From positions 186,001 through 250,000 of the forward strand of contig NZ_JALKCH010000004.1 of NCBI RefSeq assembly GCF_023016805.1: a stretch of DNA of 64,000 nucleotides, in the 5' to 3' direction. The stretch comes from Ancylobacter crimeensis. Lineage in GTDB: Bacteria; Pseudomonadota; Alphaproteobacteria; Rhizobiales; Xanthobacteraceae. A model generated the notes under the pieces. It searched no databases. It saw nothing but the letters and a program-made list of their open reading frames with translations, and was not told the origin of the DNA. Every line of letters begins with the position of its first letter. Position 1 is the first letter of the stretch. Below are positions 45,302-55,266 of the stretch, one piece after another. The position numbers were made by a program, and so were the translations under genes.

Positions 45302-46510
45302 ATGACGATTACGGCCACACACGCCTTCTCACCCGCCGCACCAGAGCGGTCTCCCGCGCGAATCGCCGTGGCCAGTCTGGTCGGCGTCGGTCTGGTGGGC
45401 GGCGCATTGCTGTTCGGCGCGGCGGCGACCGGTATGGTCTCCTTCGCCGCGGCGCCCGATCCGGCAACCCAGCCCCGTATCAATACACAGCAGCCGGCAA
45501 TGGTTCCCCCGCACGTCGCGGTGCGCGACGTGCCGCCCGTTCCGAGCGTTTCCGACATCGGCAATTATCGCGCCGTCGGAATCGTCTCCCTGCCTTCGGG
45601 CTGGCTCTTCAGTTCCGCCCTGCAGGTTCCGGTCCGTGTTGCGGCGGCGCCTGCCACACCGGAACCGGGGTCCCGTCCCGTGGCTCCCTTCGTCTCGGCT
45701 TCGCTCGGCCCGGTTTCCGGCGACGAGCCTTTCGACATGCAGGAAGCGGACATTCCCCAGCCGGGCGCGTCGCATCTCGCGGTGATCCCGGTGCCGATTC
45801 CCTCGCCGGTCGTGAAGACGGCGCGCACCGTACCCCTGCCGGCAACCAATCCGCTGGTGGCGGCCGGACGTCTCAATGCCAACGACACGCCGGACGATCC
45901 TTCCGCGCAGGAGCGGCTCGCCGTTGCGCCGCCGCCGCGCCCGGACGATCTCGACGCCGCGGCCGAGCCGGACAACGCGCCGCCCAAGGTCGCGGCCGCG
46001 ACCCCGGCGGATAAGCCGCTGCCCACCGGCCCGCTCTCCTCGGGTCTGGCCGAAGCGCGGATTCCTGGCCGTGGCGACCGCTACGCGCTCTACGACATTT
46101 CCGCCAAGACCGTTTACCTTCCGGGCGGCGCCAAGCTGGAAGCCCATTCCGGCTATGGCGAGATGTTCGACAATCCGCGCTACATCCATGTGAAGATGCG
46201 TGGCCCGACCCCGCCGAACACCTACAAGCTCAGCATGCGCGAATCGCTGTTCCACGGTGTCGAGGCGCTGCGGATGACGCCGGTCGGCGATGGCAAGATG
46301 TATGGCCGCGACGGCATTCTGAGCCACACCTACATGCTCGGTGCGCGGGGCGATTCCAATGGCTGCGTGTCATTCCGCGAATATGAGAAATTCCTGGCGG
46401 CCTATAAGCGCGGCGACGTCACCCAGATGGTGGTCGTGGACCGGTTGCAGAACCCGTCTGCTCCGACTTCCAATCCGCTCATTGCGTGGCTGACCGGTTC
46501 ACGCCGCTGA
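45302..46510 (+). CDS. DUF2778 (Tlde1-like) domain protein, membrane anchored
   Basis: A 402-residue protein with an N-terminal membrane segment (IAVASLVGVGLVGGALLFGA, about 20-42), a long Pro/Ala-rich periplasmic linker (55-250), and a C-terminal DUF2778 domain (about 260-390). The domain has DRYALYDISAKTVYLPGGAK and the catalytic-type motif SHTYMLGARGDSNGCVSF, with His and Cys 13 residues apart as in L,D-transpeptidase-like enzymes. In Salmonella the Tlde1 domain is a type VI effector that attacks peptidoglycan. Here, anchored and with no secretion genes nearby, a housekeeping wall enzyme is more likely. Confidence 0.88.
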   Translation: MTITATHAFSPAAPERSPARIAVASLVGVGLVGGALLFGAAATGMVSFAAAPDPATQPRINTQQPAMVPPHVAVRDVPPVPSVSDIGNYRAVGIVSLPSGWLFSSALQVPVRVAAAPATPEPGSRPVAPFVSASLGPVSGDEPFDMQEADIPQPGASHLAVIPVPIPSPVVKTARTVPLPATNPLVAAGRLNANDTPDDPSAQERLAVAPPPRPDDLDAAAEPDNAPPKVAAATPADKPLPTGPLSSGLAEARIPGRGDRYALYDISAKTVYLPGGAKLEAHSGYGEMFDNPRYIHVKMRGPTPPNTYKLSMRESLFHGVEALRMTPVGDGKMYGRDGILSHTYMLGARGDSNGCVSFREYEKFLAAYKRGDVTQMVVVDRLQNPSAPTSNPLIAWLTGSRR

Positions 46511-46534
46511 TCGCGCGGCATCGCGCCGGTTGAC

Positions 46535-46560
46535 ACAGAGCCGCCCCCGGGCGGCTCTGT
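46535..46560. terminator. Bidirectional terminator after the DUF2778 gene
   Basis: ACAGAGCCGCC and GGCGGCTCTGT form a perfect 11-bp stem with a CCCG loop, 24 bp past the stop and 15 bp from the end of the convergent hydrolase gene. Confidence 0.8.
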
Positions 46561-46575
46561 TCGTTTGAGGCGGCT

Positions 46576-47364
46576 TCAGCCAACCAGAAAGCCGCGCACC
46601 AGCTCGGCGAAGCGGTGCGGATCGGTCCGGGGGAAAAAGTGGCCGCCGGCCATGGAATCCAGCAGCGCGCTAGGTATCGCCTCGGCGATCCGCAGCGAAT
46701 GGGCATAGGGCACCATCTCGTCATCCAGCGCACCCAGCACGAGGGTGGGCGCAGCGATGCGGCCGATCTCGCCCGCCCGGTCGAAGGCCAGCAGCATGCG
46801 CAACCGCGCGGCGGTGACATCAAGCGGCGCAAGCGCGGCGCGTGCCCGCTCCACCGCGCCGTCCAACCCGTGCTCATGGCTGGCGAGCCACTCCGCCGAA
46901 TAGCCGAGCACATGGGTGAAGGCCTGGTAAATCTCCGGCTGGTTCGCTTCCAGCAAGGCGAGGCGGGCCTGGAACAGCATGCGGAAGCGCGCATCCGGCC
47001 GCGCCCAGCTCCCGCTGATGACGATGCGATCCGCGCGCTCTGCGGCATCGAGCGCCAGCGTCTGCACGATGGCTCCGCCGGTCGAATGGCCAACGAGGTG
47101 AGCGCGGTGGACCTCCTCGGCATTCATGATCTCAAGCACGTCAGCGGCGATGCGCTCGATGCTGTAAGGACCGAGCGGGCGATCGCTGCGACCGGCGCCG
47201 CGATGATCGACGACGATCAACATGAAGCCATGGACCAGCCGCTCCGCGACCGGCTCCCAGAACCGCCCGTCGCCGCCAAGGCCGGGAATGAGCACCACCG
47301 GCGCGCCGCGGCCCATGATGTCGTAATGCACGCGGCAACCGTCGGACATGGCGACAAGCGGCAT
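46576..47364 (-). CDS. Alpha/beta hydrolase
   Basis: A 262-residue alpha/beta-hydrolase fold enzyme. The oxyanion segment VLIPGLGGDGRFW (about 24-36), DHRGAGRSD (near 53), nucleophile elbow GHSTGG (Ser near 93), acid in LGALDDEMVP (near 209) and catalytic His in AGGHFFPRTDP (near 238) are all present, so it should be active. Closest feel is the 3-oxoadipate enol-lactonase/RutD group, but the substrate cannot be assigned. A poorly spaced AAGGAG precedes the ATG. Confidence 0.88.
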   Translation of the reverse strand: MPLVAMSDGCRVHYDIMGRGAPVVLIPGLGGDGRFWEPVAERLVHGFMLIVVDHRGAGRSDRPLGPYSIERIAADVLEIMNAEEVHRAHLVGHSTGGAIVQTLALDAAERADRIVISGSWARPDARFRMLFQARLALLEANQPEIYQAFTHVLGYSAEWLASHEHGLDGAVERARAALAPLDVTAARLRMLLAFDRAGEIGRIAAPTLVLGALDDEMVPYAHSLRIAEAIPSALLDSMAGGHFFPRTDPHRFAELVRGFLVG

Positions 47365-47580
47365 GGCGTGGTTTCTCCTTCCTTCGCAGCTTCCGCCCGA
47401 TGGACAGGAACGCGACGCGGATTCCTGTAGCCCGGAGCATTTTCCGATTGCGGCGACGGGTCAACGTCCCCGTCGATAAAAGGCTCCCGTTGCGACGGCG
47501 CGCCTCTCCGTCCAAGAGGGCATTGCCGGCCGTCGCCTTTTCTGTGATCAACGTACAAGGTTTAGGCAGTGGGGTGTGGC

Positions 47581-48903
47581 ATGGCGAATTACGTCAAGAT
47601 CAGCGGTTTTCTCGGCGCCTGCGTCACCGGCGTGGCGCATTTCCTCACCGATCTGCGCAAGCAGCCGGCGCTGGTCGAGAGCGAGGGCTATGGCGCTGCG
47701 CCAAGCCTGCCCAAGCCGAAGCCGACCCTTATCCCGGTCATGAAGATAGCTCCGGCGGTGGGGTGGGGGGCCGGGCAGAAGCCAGTGCCGCTCGCCGGCT
47801 ACAAGGTGGAGGCCTTCGCTACCGATCTCGACCATCCCCGCTGGGTCTATGAGCTGCCCAACGGCGATGTCCTCTGCGCCGAGAGCGCGGCACCGCCGAG
47901 CCCGGCGGGCGTGTTCTCGCTGCGCTGGTGGGCGCAGAGCTTCGTCATGGTGCGGGCCGGGGCGGGGGTGAAGAGCGCGAACCGCATCTCGCTGCTGCGC
48001 GACGCGGATGGCGACGGCATCGCCGAGCAGTGCTTCGCTTTCCTCGAAGGGCTGACCTCGCCCTTCGGCATGGCACTTGTGGGTGAGCACCTCTACGTTG
48101 CCAATGCGGATGCGCTGGTGCGCTTTCCCTACGAGCCGGGCGCGACGCGGATCACCGCCGCGCCGGTGAAGATCTGCGACCTGCCCGCCGGGCGCAACCA
48201 CCACTGGACCAAGAGCCTCGTCGCCAACAAGGCGGGCACCAAGCTCTATGTGGGCGTGGGCTCGAATTCGAACGTCGCCGAGTTCGGCATGGAGGAGGAG
48301 GTCGACCGTGCGGCCATCCTCGAGGTCGACATCGCAACCGGCGCGCGCCGCGTCTTCGCCGGTGGCCTTCGCAACCCCGTCGGCATGGACTGGAACCCGG
48401 TAACCGGTGAACTCTGGACCAGCGTGAACGAGCGCGACGAAATCGGTGACGACCTCGTGCCCGATTACATGACCTCGGTGAAGGACGGCGCCTTCTATGG
48501 CTGGCCTTATTCCTACTGGGGGAAGGTCGTGGACGAGCGGGTGAAGCCGCAGCTGCCCGATCTCGTTGCGCGGGCGCTGAAGCCGGACTATGCGCTGGGC
48601 TGCCACACCGCTTCGCTCGGCCTCACCTTCGTCGATGACAGCCGCTTCGGCGAGCGCTTCACCCATGGCGCCTTCATCGGCCAGCACGGCTCGTGGAATC
48701 GCAACCCGCCCTCCGGCTACCGGGTGATCTTCGTACCCTTCGCTGACGGCAAGCCGTCCGGCCCGCCGGAGGAGATTCTCGGAGCCTTCCGGGTCGACGG
48801 CAAGGCGCTGGGCCGGCCGGTGGGTGTCATCGTGGACCGGCGTGGCGGCCTCCTGGTGGTGGACGATGTCGGCGACTGCGTCTGGCGGGTGTCGAAGGCC
48901 TGA
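47581..48903 (+). CDS. Sorbosone dehydrogenase/PQQ sugar dehydrogenase-type beta-propeller protein
   Basis: A 440-residue six-bladed propeller of the glucose/sorbosone dehydrogenase family. Landmarks are LDHPRWVYELPNGDVLCAES (near 85-104), LTSPFGMALVGEHLYVANAD (about 162-180), GRNHHWTKSLV near 205, AGGLRNPVGMDWNPVTGELW near 262-282 and SVKDGAFYGWPYSYWGKVVD near 300. The propeller looks intact, but PQQ use is a family inference. The N-terminus (SGFLGACVTGVAHFLTDL) is only weakly hydrophobic, so localisation is uncertain. It starts at the ATG at 47581. Confidence 0.85.
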   Translation: MANYVKISGFLGACVTGVAHFLTDLRKQPALVESEGYGAAPSLPKPKPTLIPVMKIAPAVGWGAGQKPVPLAGYKVEAFATDLDHPRWVYELPNGDVLCAESAAPPSPAGVFSLRWWAQSFVMVRAGAGVKSANRISLLRDADGDGIAEQCFAFLEGLTSPFGMALVGEHLYVANADALVRFPYEPGATRITAAPVKICDLPAGRNHHWTKSLVANKAGTKLYVGVGSNSNVAEFGMEEEVDRAAILEVDIATGARRVFAGGLRNPVGMDWNPVTGELWTSVNERDEIGDDLVPDYMTSVKDGAFYGWPYSYWGKVVDERVKPQLPDLVARALKPDYALGCHTASLGLTFVDDSRFGERFTHGAFIGQHGSWNRNPPSGYRVIFVPFADGKPSGPPEEILGAFRVDGKALGRPVGVIVDRRGGLLVVDDVGDCVWRVSKA

Positions 48904-48905
48904 AC

Positions 48906-48931
48906 GGAACCCGTGGCCGTCTGCGTCGGTT
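48906..48931 (+). promoter_or_regulatory. Possible EcfG-like promoter of the 63-residue gene
   Basis: GGAAC (48906-48910), then a 17-bp spacer and GGTT (48928-48931) rather than CGTT. One mismatch in the -10 makes it weaker than the four exact matches elsewhere in the window. Confidence 0.3.
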
Positions 48932-48978
48932 CCTTAACGGTGAGGGGCGTGCCCCTCGGACTGGATCAGGAGGCCGAC

Positions 48979-49170
48979 ATGACAGATGACGACAGGATCC
49001 AGAGCGGCAGCGATGCGAAGCCGGAGACGCCTCCGGGCCGGAAGCCCGACGTGCCGCCGGCCGGCCCGCACGCACAACCGCATCTCACCAATCCCGATGC
49101 GACGCCGGGCACCGGCATGCTGCCGCCCGTCGGCGAGGACGAGGATCCGAACGCACAGCCCTCGGGATAG
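48979..49170 (+). CDS. Small disordered hypothetical protein (63 residues)
   Basis: Begins MTDDDRIQSGSDAKPETPPG, is rich in Pro, Asp and Gly with no Cys, Trp, Tyr or Phe, and is almost certainly unfolded on its own. Its reality is supported by a perfect AGGAGG six bases before the ATG. Four bases separate its stop from the end of the convergent ilvA gene. No family or function is recognised. Confidence 0.7.
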   Translation: MTDDDRIQSGSDAKPETPPGRKPDVPPAGPHAQPHLTNPDATPGTGMLPPVGEDEDPNAQPSG

Positions 49171-49174
49171 CGCG

Positions 49175-50410
49175 TCAGAACGCATCCTGCCGGGCGCGGA
49201 AGCCCTCTTCGGCAAGACGGCTCATGAGGCCGGAAAGATCGGAAGGGTTGCGCAGTTCGATGTCGAGCGAGACGGAGCTTTCCTTGGCACGGCTGGTGGC
49301 CGCCAGCCGCTCGTGGCGCAGTTCGTAGATATTGCCGCCGTGGGCCGCGACGGTCGCGGTCAACCGCGCCAGCGCGCCGGGATGGTCGGGAAGTTCCGCG
49401 CGGATGCGCACCATGCGCCCGGCGCGGGTGAGGTGACGCTGGAGAACCGCGACCAGCACCCGGGTGTCGATGTTGCCCCCCGAAAGAATGACGCCAACCC
49501 GTTGGCCGGCAAATAGCGGCGGCTGCGCGATCATCGCTGCGATGCCGGCCGCGCCGGCGCCTTCGCACAGTGTTTTCTCGATACCCAGCAGCAGGGCGAT
49601 CGCCTCCTCGATGGCGTCTTCGCTCACCACCGCGATGTCGTCCACCCCGGCGGCGACGATGCGGCGTGTGAGGCGACCCGGCTCGCTCACCGCGATGCCT
49701 TCCGCCACCGTCGAGCCCGGCGCCGGCTCGCCGATAAAGCCTTTCGCTGCGCGTGCCATGCCCGGGAAGATCTCCGACTGCACGCCGACGACGCGTAGAT
49801 CGGGCCGCATAGCGCGGGCGACGACCGCGGCGCCGGAGATCAGCCCGCCACCGCCGATCGGCACAACCAGCATGTCGAGATCGGGCACGGCGCGAAGCAT
49901 TTCGAGCGCCGCGGTGCCTTGCCCGGCGATGATGGCGGGATCGTCGAAGGGGTGGACGATCGTGAGGCCTTCGACCTGCGCGAGCCGCAACATCTCGGCG
50001 GCGGCTTCGGCGAAGTCCGCGCCGTGCAGCACCACCCGTGCACCGTGCTCGCGCACCCGCTCGACCTTGAGGTTGGGCGTGGTGGTCGGCATCACGATGG
50101 TGGCGGAAACGCCGGTGCGCCGCGCGTGGTAGGCGACGCCCTGCGCATGGTTGCCGGCCGAAGCCGCGATCACCCCGCGCACCTTCTCGGCGGCGCTCAG
50201 CGTCAGTAGCTTGTTCAGCGCGCCGCGCTCCTTGAACGAGGCGGTGAATTGCAGATTCTCGAACTTCAGCCAGATCTCCGCCCCGAGCTTGGCGGAGAGG
50301 GTCTCGGACTGCACGAAGGGCGTATGCGCGATCGCCCCGGCAATGCGAACCGCGGCGGCCTCGACATCGGCGAATGTGACATCCGGCGGAAGCGGCGCGG
50401 TGATAGGCAT
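49175..50410 (-). CDS. ilvA: Threonine ammonia-lyase with ACT domain
   Basis: Converts threonine to 2-oxobutanoate, the entry to isoleucine synthesis. The 411-residue PLP fold-type II enzyme has the lysine signature ENLQFTASFKERGA (Lys near 58), the glycine-rich phosphate loop IGGGGLISGAA near 183 and LSGGNIDTRVL near 308. A single C-terminal ACT-like domain (330-408) is shorter than the double ACT of E. coli IlvA, so allosteric behaviour may differ; a catabolic TdcB-like role is possible. The ATG at 50410 has GGGA upstream. Confidence 0.93.
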   Translation of the reverse strand: MPITAPLPPDVTFADVEAAAVRIAGAIAHTPFVQSETLSAKLGAEIWLKFENLQFTASFKERGALNKLLTLSAAEKVRGVIAASAGNHAQGVAYHARRTGVSATIVMPTTTPNLKVERVREHGARVVLHGADFAEAAAEMLRLAQVEGLTIVHPFDDPAIIAGQGTAALEMLRAVPDLDMLVVPIGGGGLISGAAVVARAMRPDLRVVGVQSEIFPGMARAAKGFIGEPAPGSTVAEGIAVSEPGRLTRRIVAAGVDDIAVVSEDAIEEAIALLLGIEKTLCEGAGAAGIAAMIAQPPLFAGQRVGVILSGGNIDTRVLVAVLQRHLTRAGRMVRIRAELPDHPGALARLTATVAAHGGNIYELRHERLAATSRAKESSVSLDIELRNPSDLSGLMSRLAEEGFRARQDAF

Positions 50411-50509
50411 GGCGTTGTCCCGGTGGTGGAATGCACCATCGTTAAGGGGCTTCCGGCCGGATGGCATCTCCCGGCCGGAACGATTGTGCACCTTAGGCCG
50501 CGTTGCCGC

Positions 50510-52033
50510 CTATTGCCGGCCGGCGAACCTCTCGGCCCAGTCGGAGCTTACGAAGCGCGGACCCATCTGGTCGACCACGTCCGGGGTGCGGGTGTCGACC
50601 GTGCCCGGCCAGCCACCTCCCAACGCCTTGTTCAGCGCCACATAGTCGGTGGCGATGGCGACGCGGCTGGCAAGGTAGGAATCCTCCGCCGAATAGAGCG
50701 AGCGCTCGGCGTCGAGCACGTCGAGGAAGCTCGACGATCCGGACTGGTAGAGCGAGCGCGAGAGCGAGGTGGCCTGCCGATACGAGGCGGCCGAGGAGGC
50801 GAGGCTGCGGTTCTTGATGCGCTCCTGCTGCATCGCGACATTGGCATTCTCGACATCCTGCAGCGCGGCGAGCACCGAGGCGCGGTAGGCGATGAAATAT
50901 TCGTCGCGCTGGGCCTGCGCATATTCCACCGCTGCCTGCAGCGAGCCGGCGTTGAAGATCGGCACGCTGACCGAGGGGCCGAAGCTCCAGCTGATGCTCG
51001 AGCTCTTGCCGAGATCGCCGACCTTGACGCCGGCGGTCGAGATGTCGCCGGTCAGGCTCACATCCGGGTAGCGCGCCGCCTCCGCCGCGCCGACGCGGGC
51101 GGTGTATTGGGCGAGCTGGCGCTCGGCGAGACGGACGTCGGGGCGAGACAGCAGCACGTTCGCCGGCACGCCGGTCGGTATCGGGAAGCGAGGCGTCGGG
51201 ATCGGCGCGCTGCGCGCAAGGCGCTCGTTCAGCGTTGCCGGCGGTAGGCCGAGCAGGACGCTGAGCTCGTGCACCGTCTGCTGGAAGGCGGAACGCAGCT
51301 CGGGGATGTTGGCTTCCGTGCTCGCCGCCTGCCCCTCGGCATTGGCGACATCCACTGCAGAGGCCGAGCCCGCCTGGAACTTGGTACGGGTGAGACCGGC
51401 CGTCTCGCGCTGCGACTGTGCGGTGCGCTGGGCCAGCGCCAGGCGGGCCTGATAGCCGCGCGCCTCGATATAGGAGGTCGCGACATCGCCGATGAGGGTG
51501 AGCAGCGTGTTGCGCAGGTCTTCCTCGGCGGCGTCGAGGCCGTATTTGGCAGCTTCCGCCGTGCGGCGATTGGCACCGAACAGGTCCAGCTCCCAGCTCG
51601 CGTCGAGGCCGCCATTGAATGCGTCTCCCTCGCTGCCGCCCGCGCTCTTCCCGCGCTGGTAGCTGCCGGAGCCGTCGAGCGTCGGAGCGAGGGAGGCGAG
51701 GGCCTGCTTGCGGCTCGCCCGTGCTTCCCGCACGCGGGCCTTGGCGCTGGCGACGTCGAGATTGCCGACGACAGCCTCCTCGACGAGGCTGTTCAGTGTC
51801 TTGTCATTGAGCCGCTCCCACCAGCGCGCGAGCTGAGGGGGTTGGTTCGCCGGGTTGGCGCCATCCGCAAGGGTGGTCTTGTGGGTGGTGCCCCATTTGG
51901 CCGGCAGGACGAGGTTGGGCGCCTTGTAGTCCGGCCCCACCGCGCATCCGGCGAGCGCCGTCGCCAGAAGCAGGGCGGCGGAAAGCCGCGCCAGCGGCAG
52001 GTCGGAGCGGAAGGCGGCATGGCGTACGATCAT
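50510..52033 (-). CDS. RND efflux outer-membrane lipoprotein (OprM/NodT family)
   Basis: The outer-membrane channel of a tripartite pump. The lipobox LAGC follows RLSAALLLATALAG, then the family pattern VGPDYKAPNL and two homologous coiled-coil/beta repeats (about 60-270 and 280-480), with ATSYIEARGYQARLALAQRT and VPIFNAGSLQAAVEYAQAQR. The ATG at 52033 (507 residues) gives a normal 29-residue signal. An upstream ATG at 52102 overlaps the pump stop as ATGA but would give a 52-residue pre-lipobox region. It is the third gene of the adaptor-pump-channel operon. Confidence 0.93.
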   Translation of the reverse strand: MIVRHAAFRSDLPLARLSAALLLATALAGCAVGPDYKAPNLVLPAKWGTTHKTTLADGANPANQPPQLARWWERLNDKTLNSLVEEAVVGNLDVASAKARVREARASRKQALASLAPTLDGSGSYQRGKSAGGSEGDAFNGGLDASWELDLFGANRRTAEAAKYGLDAAEEDLRNTLLTLIGDVATSYIEARGYQARLALAQRTAQSQRETAGLTRTKFQAGSASAVDVANAEGQAASTEANIPELRSAFQQTVHELSVLLGLPPATLNERLARSAPIPTPRFPIPTGVPANVLLSRPDVRLAERQLAQYTARVGAAEAARYPDVSLTGDISTAGVKVGDLGKSSSISWSFGPSVSVPIFNAGSLQAAVEYAQAQRDEYFIAYRASVLAALQDVENANVAMQQERIKNRSLASSAASYRQATSLSRSLYQSGSSSFLDVLDAERSLYSAEDSYLASRVAIATDYVALNKALGGGWPGTVDTRTPDVVDQMGPRFVSSDWAERFAGRQ

Positions 52034-52098
52034 GAGGCGGTTCCGGCTAAGGCGGACAACAGGCGGGGAGTGTAGGTGATTCACGGCCTCGTTACCCG

Positions 52099-55000
52099 TC
52101 ATGATGTGTGTCCGTCCGTTTCCGGACCCGCATCCGTGGCCGTTTTGTCACCGCGCCCGAAGATGCGGCGCACGGTGACGAAGAGCAGCGGCACGAAGAA
52201 GACGCCGAGAACGGTGGCCGCGATCATGCCGCCCATCACGCCGATGCCGATGGCGTTCTGCGCCCCCGAGCCGGCCCCGCTCGCGATCGCCAGCGGCATC
52301 ACGCCGAGGATGAAGGCGAAGGAGGTCATCAGGATCGGGCGCAGGCGCTGGCGCGCGGCGTCGAGCGTGGCCTCGATCAGCCCCAAGCCGTGCTGCTGGC
52401 GCTCGATCGCGAACTCCACGATCAGAATCGCGTTCTTCGCGGCGAGGCCGATGGTGGTGAGCAGGCCGACCTTGAAATAGACGTCGTTGGTCTGGCCGAA
52501 CAGATGAGCGCCCACCAGCGCGCCGAAGATGCCGATGGGCACCGAAAGCAGGACCGCGAAGGGGATCGACCAGCTCTCGTAGAGCGCGGCAAGGCACAGG
52601 AACACGACCAGCACGGAGATGGCGTAGAGCGTGGTCGCCTGATCGCCGGAGAGCTGCTCCTGCTTCGACAGGCCGATCCATTCATGGCCATAGCCGGCGG
52701 GAAGCTGGGCGACGAGCTCGTCGATCGCGTTCATCGCGTCGCCCGAACTCACCCCCGGCGCGGCCTGACCCTGTATCTCGACCGCCGACGAACCGTTGAA
52801 ACGTTCGAGTCGCGGGGAGCCGAACGTCCAGCGCGTGGAGGTGAAGGAGGAGAACGGCACCATCGTGCCATCCGAATTCCGCACGTGCCACTTGGCGAGG
52901 TCTTCCGGCTGCATGCGGAAGTCGGCGGCGGACTGCACATACACCTTCTTCACGCGGCCGCGGTCGATGAAGTCGTTCACATAGGAACTGCCCCACGCGG
53001 TGGAGAGCGTGTCGTTGATGTCCGACAGCGACACACCAAGCGCACTGGCCTTTTCCTCGTCGATGTCGACCACGAGCTGCGGTTCGTCCTCCTGGCCGTT
53101 GGGACGGGTATTGGCGAGGCGCGCATCGCCGGCAGCCTTGGCGAGAAGCTGGTTGCGGGCCGCGGTCAGCTTGTCGTGGCCCGCCCCGTTGATGTCCTGC
53201 AGATAGAAGTCGAAGCCGTTGGAATTGCCCATGCCCTGGATCGCCGGAGGGGCGAGGGCGAAGACCTGAGCGTCGTGGAATTTCGAGAAGGCGGCCATCG
53301 CCCGGCCTGCCACCGCGGAGGCGGAGAGGTTGGGGCTGGTACGCTCGTCGAAGGGCCTCATGCGCACGAAGGCGATGCCGACATTCTGGCCCTGCCCGCC
53401 GAAGCCGAAGCCCTGCACGGTGAGCACGCCTTCCACCGCGTCCTTCTCGTTCTCGAGATAATGCCGGGTCACGTCGGCCAGCACCGTTTCGGTGCGGTTC
53501 GCGGTGGCACCGACGGGAAGCTGCACGCTGGTGATCAGGATACCCTGGTCTTCCTGAGGCAGGAAGGAGGAGGGCAGCTTGGTGAACATCCAGCCCATCG
53601 CCACCGCAATGGCGAGGAAGATGACGAGAAAGCGCCCGGAGCGCGCAATGACGCCCGCCGTGCCGGAGCGATAGGCGTTGCTGCCGCGGTCGAAGGCGCG
53701 GTTGAAGGCGCCGAAGATGCCCTTCTGCTTCGCATGGCCGGCCTCGCCGGCGGCGTCCTTGCGCGGCTTTAGGATCGTGGCGCACAGCGCCGGCGTCAGG
53801 ATGAGCGCGACCAGCACCGAGAGCACCATGGCCGAGACGATGGTGACCGAGAACTGCCGGTAGATGACGCCGACCGACCCATCCATGAACGCCATCGGCA
53901 CGAACACGGCGGACAGCACCGTGGCGATGCCGACCAGCGCGCCGGTGATCTCCGACATCGACTTGCGGGTGGCTTCCTTCGGCGGCAGCCCTTCCTCGTC
54001 CATCACGCGTTCGACATTCTCGACGACGACGATGGCGTCATCGACCAGCAGGCCGATCGCCAGCACCATGGCGAACATGGTCAGCGTGTTGATGGAGTAG
54101 CCGAACAGCGCCAGCACGCCGAAGGTGCCGAGCAGCACAACCGGCACCGCGATGGTGGGGATGATGGTGGCGCGGATGCTCTGCAGGAAGACGAACATCA
54201 CGACGAAGACGAGGACGATGGCTTCGAAAAGCGTCTTCACCACATCTTCGATCGAAAGCACCACGAAGGGGGTCGTGTCATAGGGATAGACGACTTCCAG
54301 CCCTTCCGGGAAGGTGCCCGACAGACGCTGGATCGCCGCCTTCACGCCGTCCGCGGTGCTGATGGCGTTGGCCCCGGTGGCGAGGTTGATGCCGAGCGCC
54401 GCCGAGGGCTTGCCGTTGTAGCGCGAGGTGGTGGTGTAACTCTCCGCGCCGAGCTCGACGGTGGCGACGTCATTGAGCCGGACCAAGGAGCCGTCGCTGG
54501 TGCTCTTGATGATGATGTTGCGGAACTGTTCGGGGGTCTGCAGTCGGCCCCGCGCGGTGACGGTGGCGTTGAGCTGCTGTCCCTTCCTCTGCGGCAGGCC
54601 GCCGACCTGTCCCGCTGAGACCTGCGTATTCTGTGCCTCTATGGCGGCAGTGACGTCGCTCGGCATGAGCTGGAACTTGGCCAGCTTGTCCGGGTCGAGC
54701 CAGATGCGCATCGAATAGGCCGAGCCGAAGACCTGCGTAGTGCCGACACCGGAGACGCGGCGCAGCGGGTCGTTCAGCGTCGAATCCACATAGTCGGCGA
54801 TGTCGATGGAGGACATCGACCCGTTGTTGGAGACGAAGCCGACCACCATCAGGAAGCTGTCGGACGCCTTGTCGACCTCGATGCCGGACGTCTGCACGAT
54901 GGTCGGCAGCTGCGAGGTGACAAGCTGGAGCTTGTTCTGCACCTGCATCTGCGCGACGTCGGGGTCGGCCGCGTTGGTGAAGGTGACGGTGATGCTCGCC

Positions 55001-55260
55001 TGCCCGGTCGAGGTCGAGGTCGCCGAGATGTAGTCGAGATTGTCGAGCCCGGTCATGCCCTGCTCGATGACCTTGGTCACCGAGTTCTCGACGGTCTGCG
55101 CGTCCGCGCCGGGATAGGTGGCGGTGATGCGCACGGTGGTCGGCGCGATCTGCGGATATTGCGCGATCGAGAGCGAATTGAGGGCGAGCAGGCCGCCCAG
55201 CATGATCAGGATGGCGATGACCCATGCGAAGATGGGTCGGTCGATGAAGAAACGCGCCAC
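52099..55260 (-). CDS. RND multidrug efflux permease (HAE1/AcrB-like)
   Basis: A 1053-residue inner-membrane proton/drug antiporter. It has the classic N-terminus [16 protein letters not shown], twelve membrane segments and two large periplasmic loops (about 33-335 and 560-870). The proton-relay residues are seen as the Asp pair in [17 protein letters not shown] (near 407) and Lys in [12 protein letters not shown] (near 940). The start is a GTG with AAGGAG nine bases upstream, only 6 bp after the adaptor gene. The substrate range is unknown. The divergent TetR gene is its likely repressor. Confidence 0.97.
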   Translation of the reverse strand: MARFFIDRPIFAWVIAILIMLGGLLALNSLSIAQYPQIAPTTVRITATYPGADAQTVENSVTKVIEQGMTGLDNLDYISATSTSTGQASITVTFTNAADPDVAQMQVQNKLQLVTSQLPTIVQTSGIEVDKASDSFLMVVGFVSNNGSMSSIDIADYVDSTLNDPLRRVSGVGTTQVFGSAYSMRIWLDPDKLAKFQLMPSDVTAAIEAQNTQVSAGQVGGLPQRKGQQLNATVTARGRLQTPEQFRNIIIKSTSDGSLVRLNDVATVELGAESYTTTSRYNGKPSAALGINLATGANAISTADGVKAAIQRLSGTFPEGLEVVYPYDTTPFVVLSIEDVVKTLFEAIVLVFVVMFVFLQSIRATIIPTIAVPVVLLGTFGVLALFGYSINTLTMFAMVLAIGLLVDDAIVVVENVERVMDEEGLPPKEATRKSMSEITGALVGIATVLSAVFVPMAFMDGSVGVIYRQFSVTIVSAMVLSVLVALILTPALCATILKPRKDAAGEAGHAKQKGIFGAFNRAFDRGSNAYRSGTAGVIARSGRFLVIFLAIAVAMGWMFTKLPSSFLPQEDQGILITSVQLPVGATANRTETVLADVTRHYLENEKDAVEGVLTVQGFGFGGQGQNVGIAFVRMRPFDERTSPNLSASAVAGRAMAAFSKFHDAQVFALAPPAIQGMGNSNGFDFYLQDINGAGHDKLTAARNQLLAKAAGDARLANTRPNGQEDEPQLVVDIDEEKASALGVSLSDINDTLSTAWGSSYVNDFIDRGRVKKVYVQSAADFRMQPEDLAKWHVRNSDGTMVPFSSFTSTRWTFGSPRLERFNGSSAVEIQGQAAPGVSSGDAMNAIDELVAQLPAGYGHEWIGLSKQEQLSGDQATTLYAISVLVVFLCLAALYESWSIPFAVLLSVPIGIFGALVGAHLFGQTNDVYFKVGLLTTIGLAAKNAILIVEFAIERQQHGLGLIEATLDAARQRLRPILMTSFAFILGVMPLAIASGAGSGAQNAIGIGVMGGMIAATVLGVFFVPLLFVTVRRIFGRGDKTATDAGPETDGHTS

Positions 55261-55266
55261 GACGGC

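Noticed and set aside
45302-46510. Type VI secretion effector
   Set aside because: The DUF2778 domain suggests it, but there is a membrane anchor and no T6SS, Hcp/VgrG or immunity gene in the window.
50510-52033. Nodulation-factor export channel (NodT)
   Set aside because: NodT-family naming is generic; the gene is the third member of an ordinary RND multidrug pump operon with a TetR regulator.
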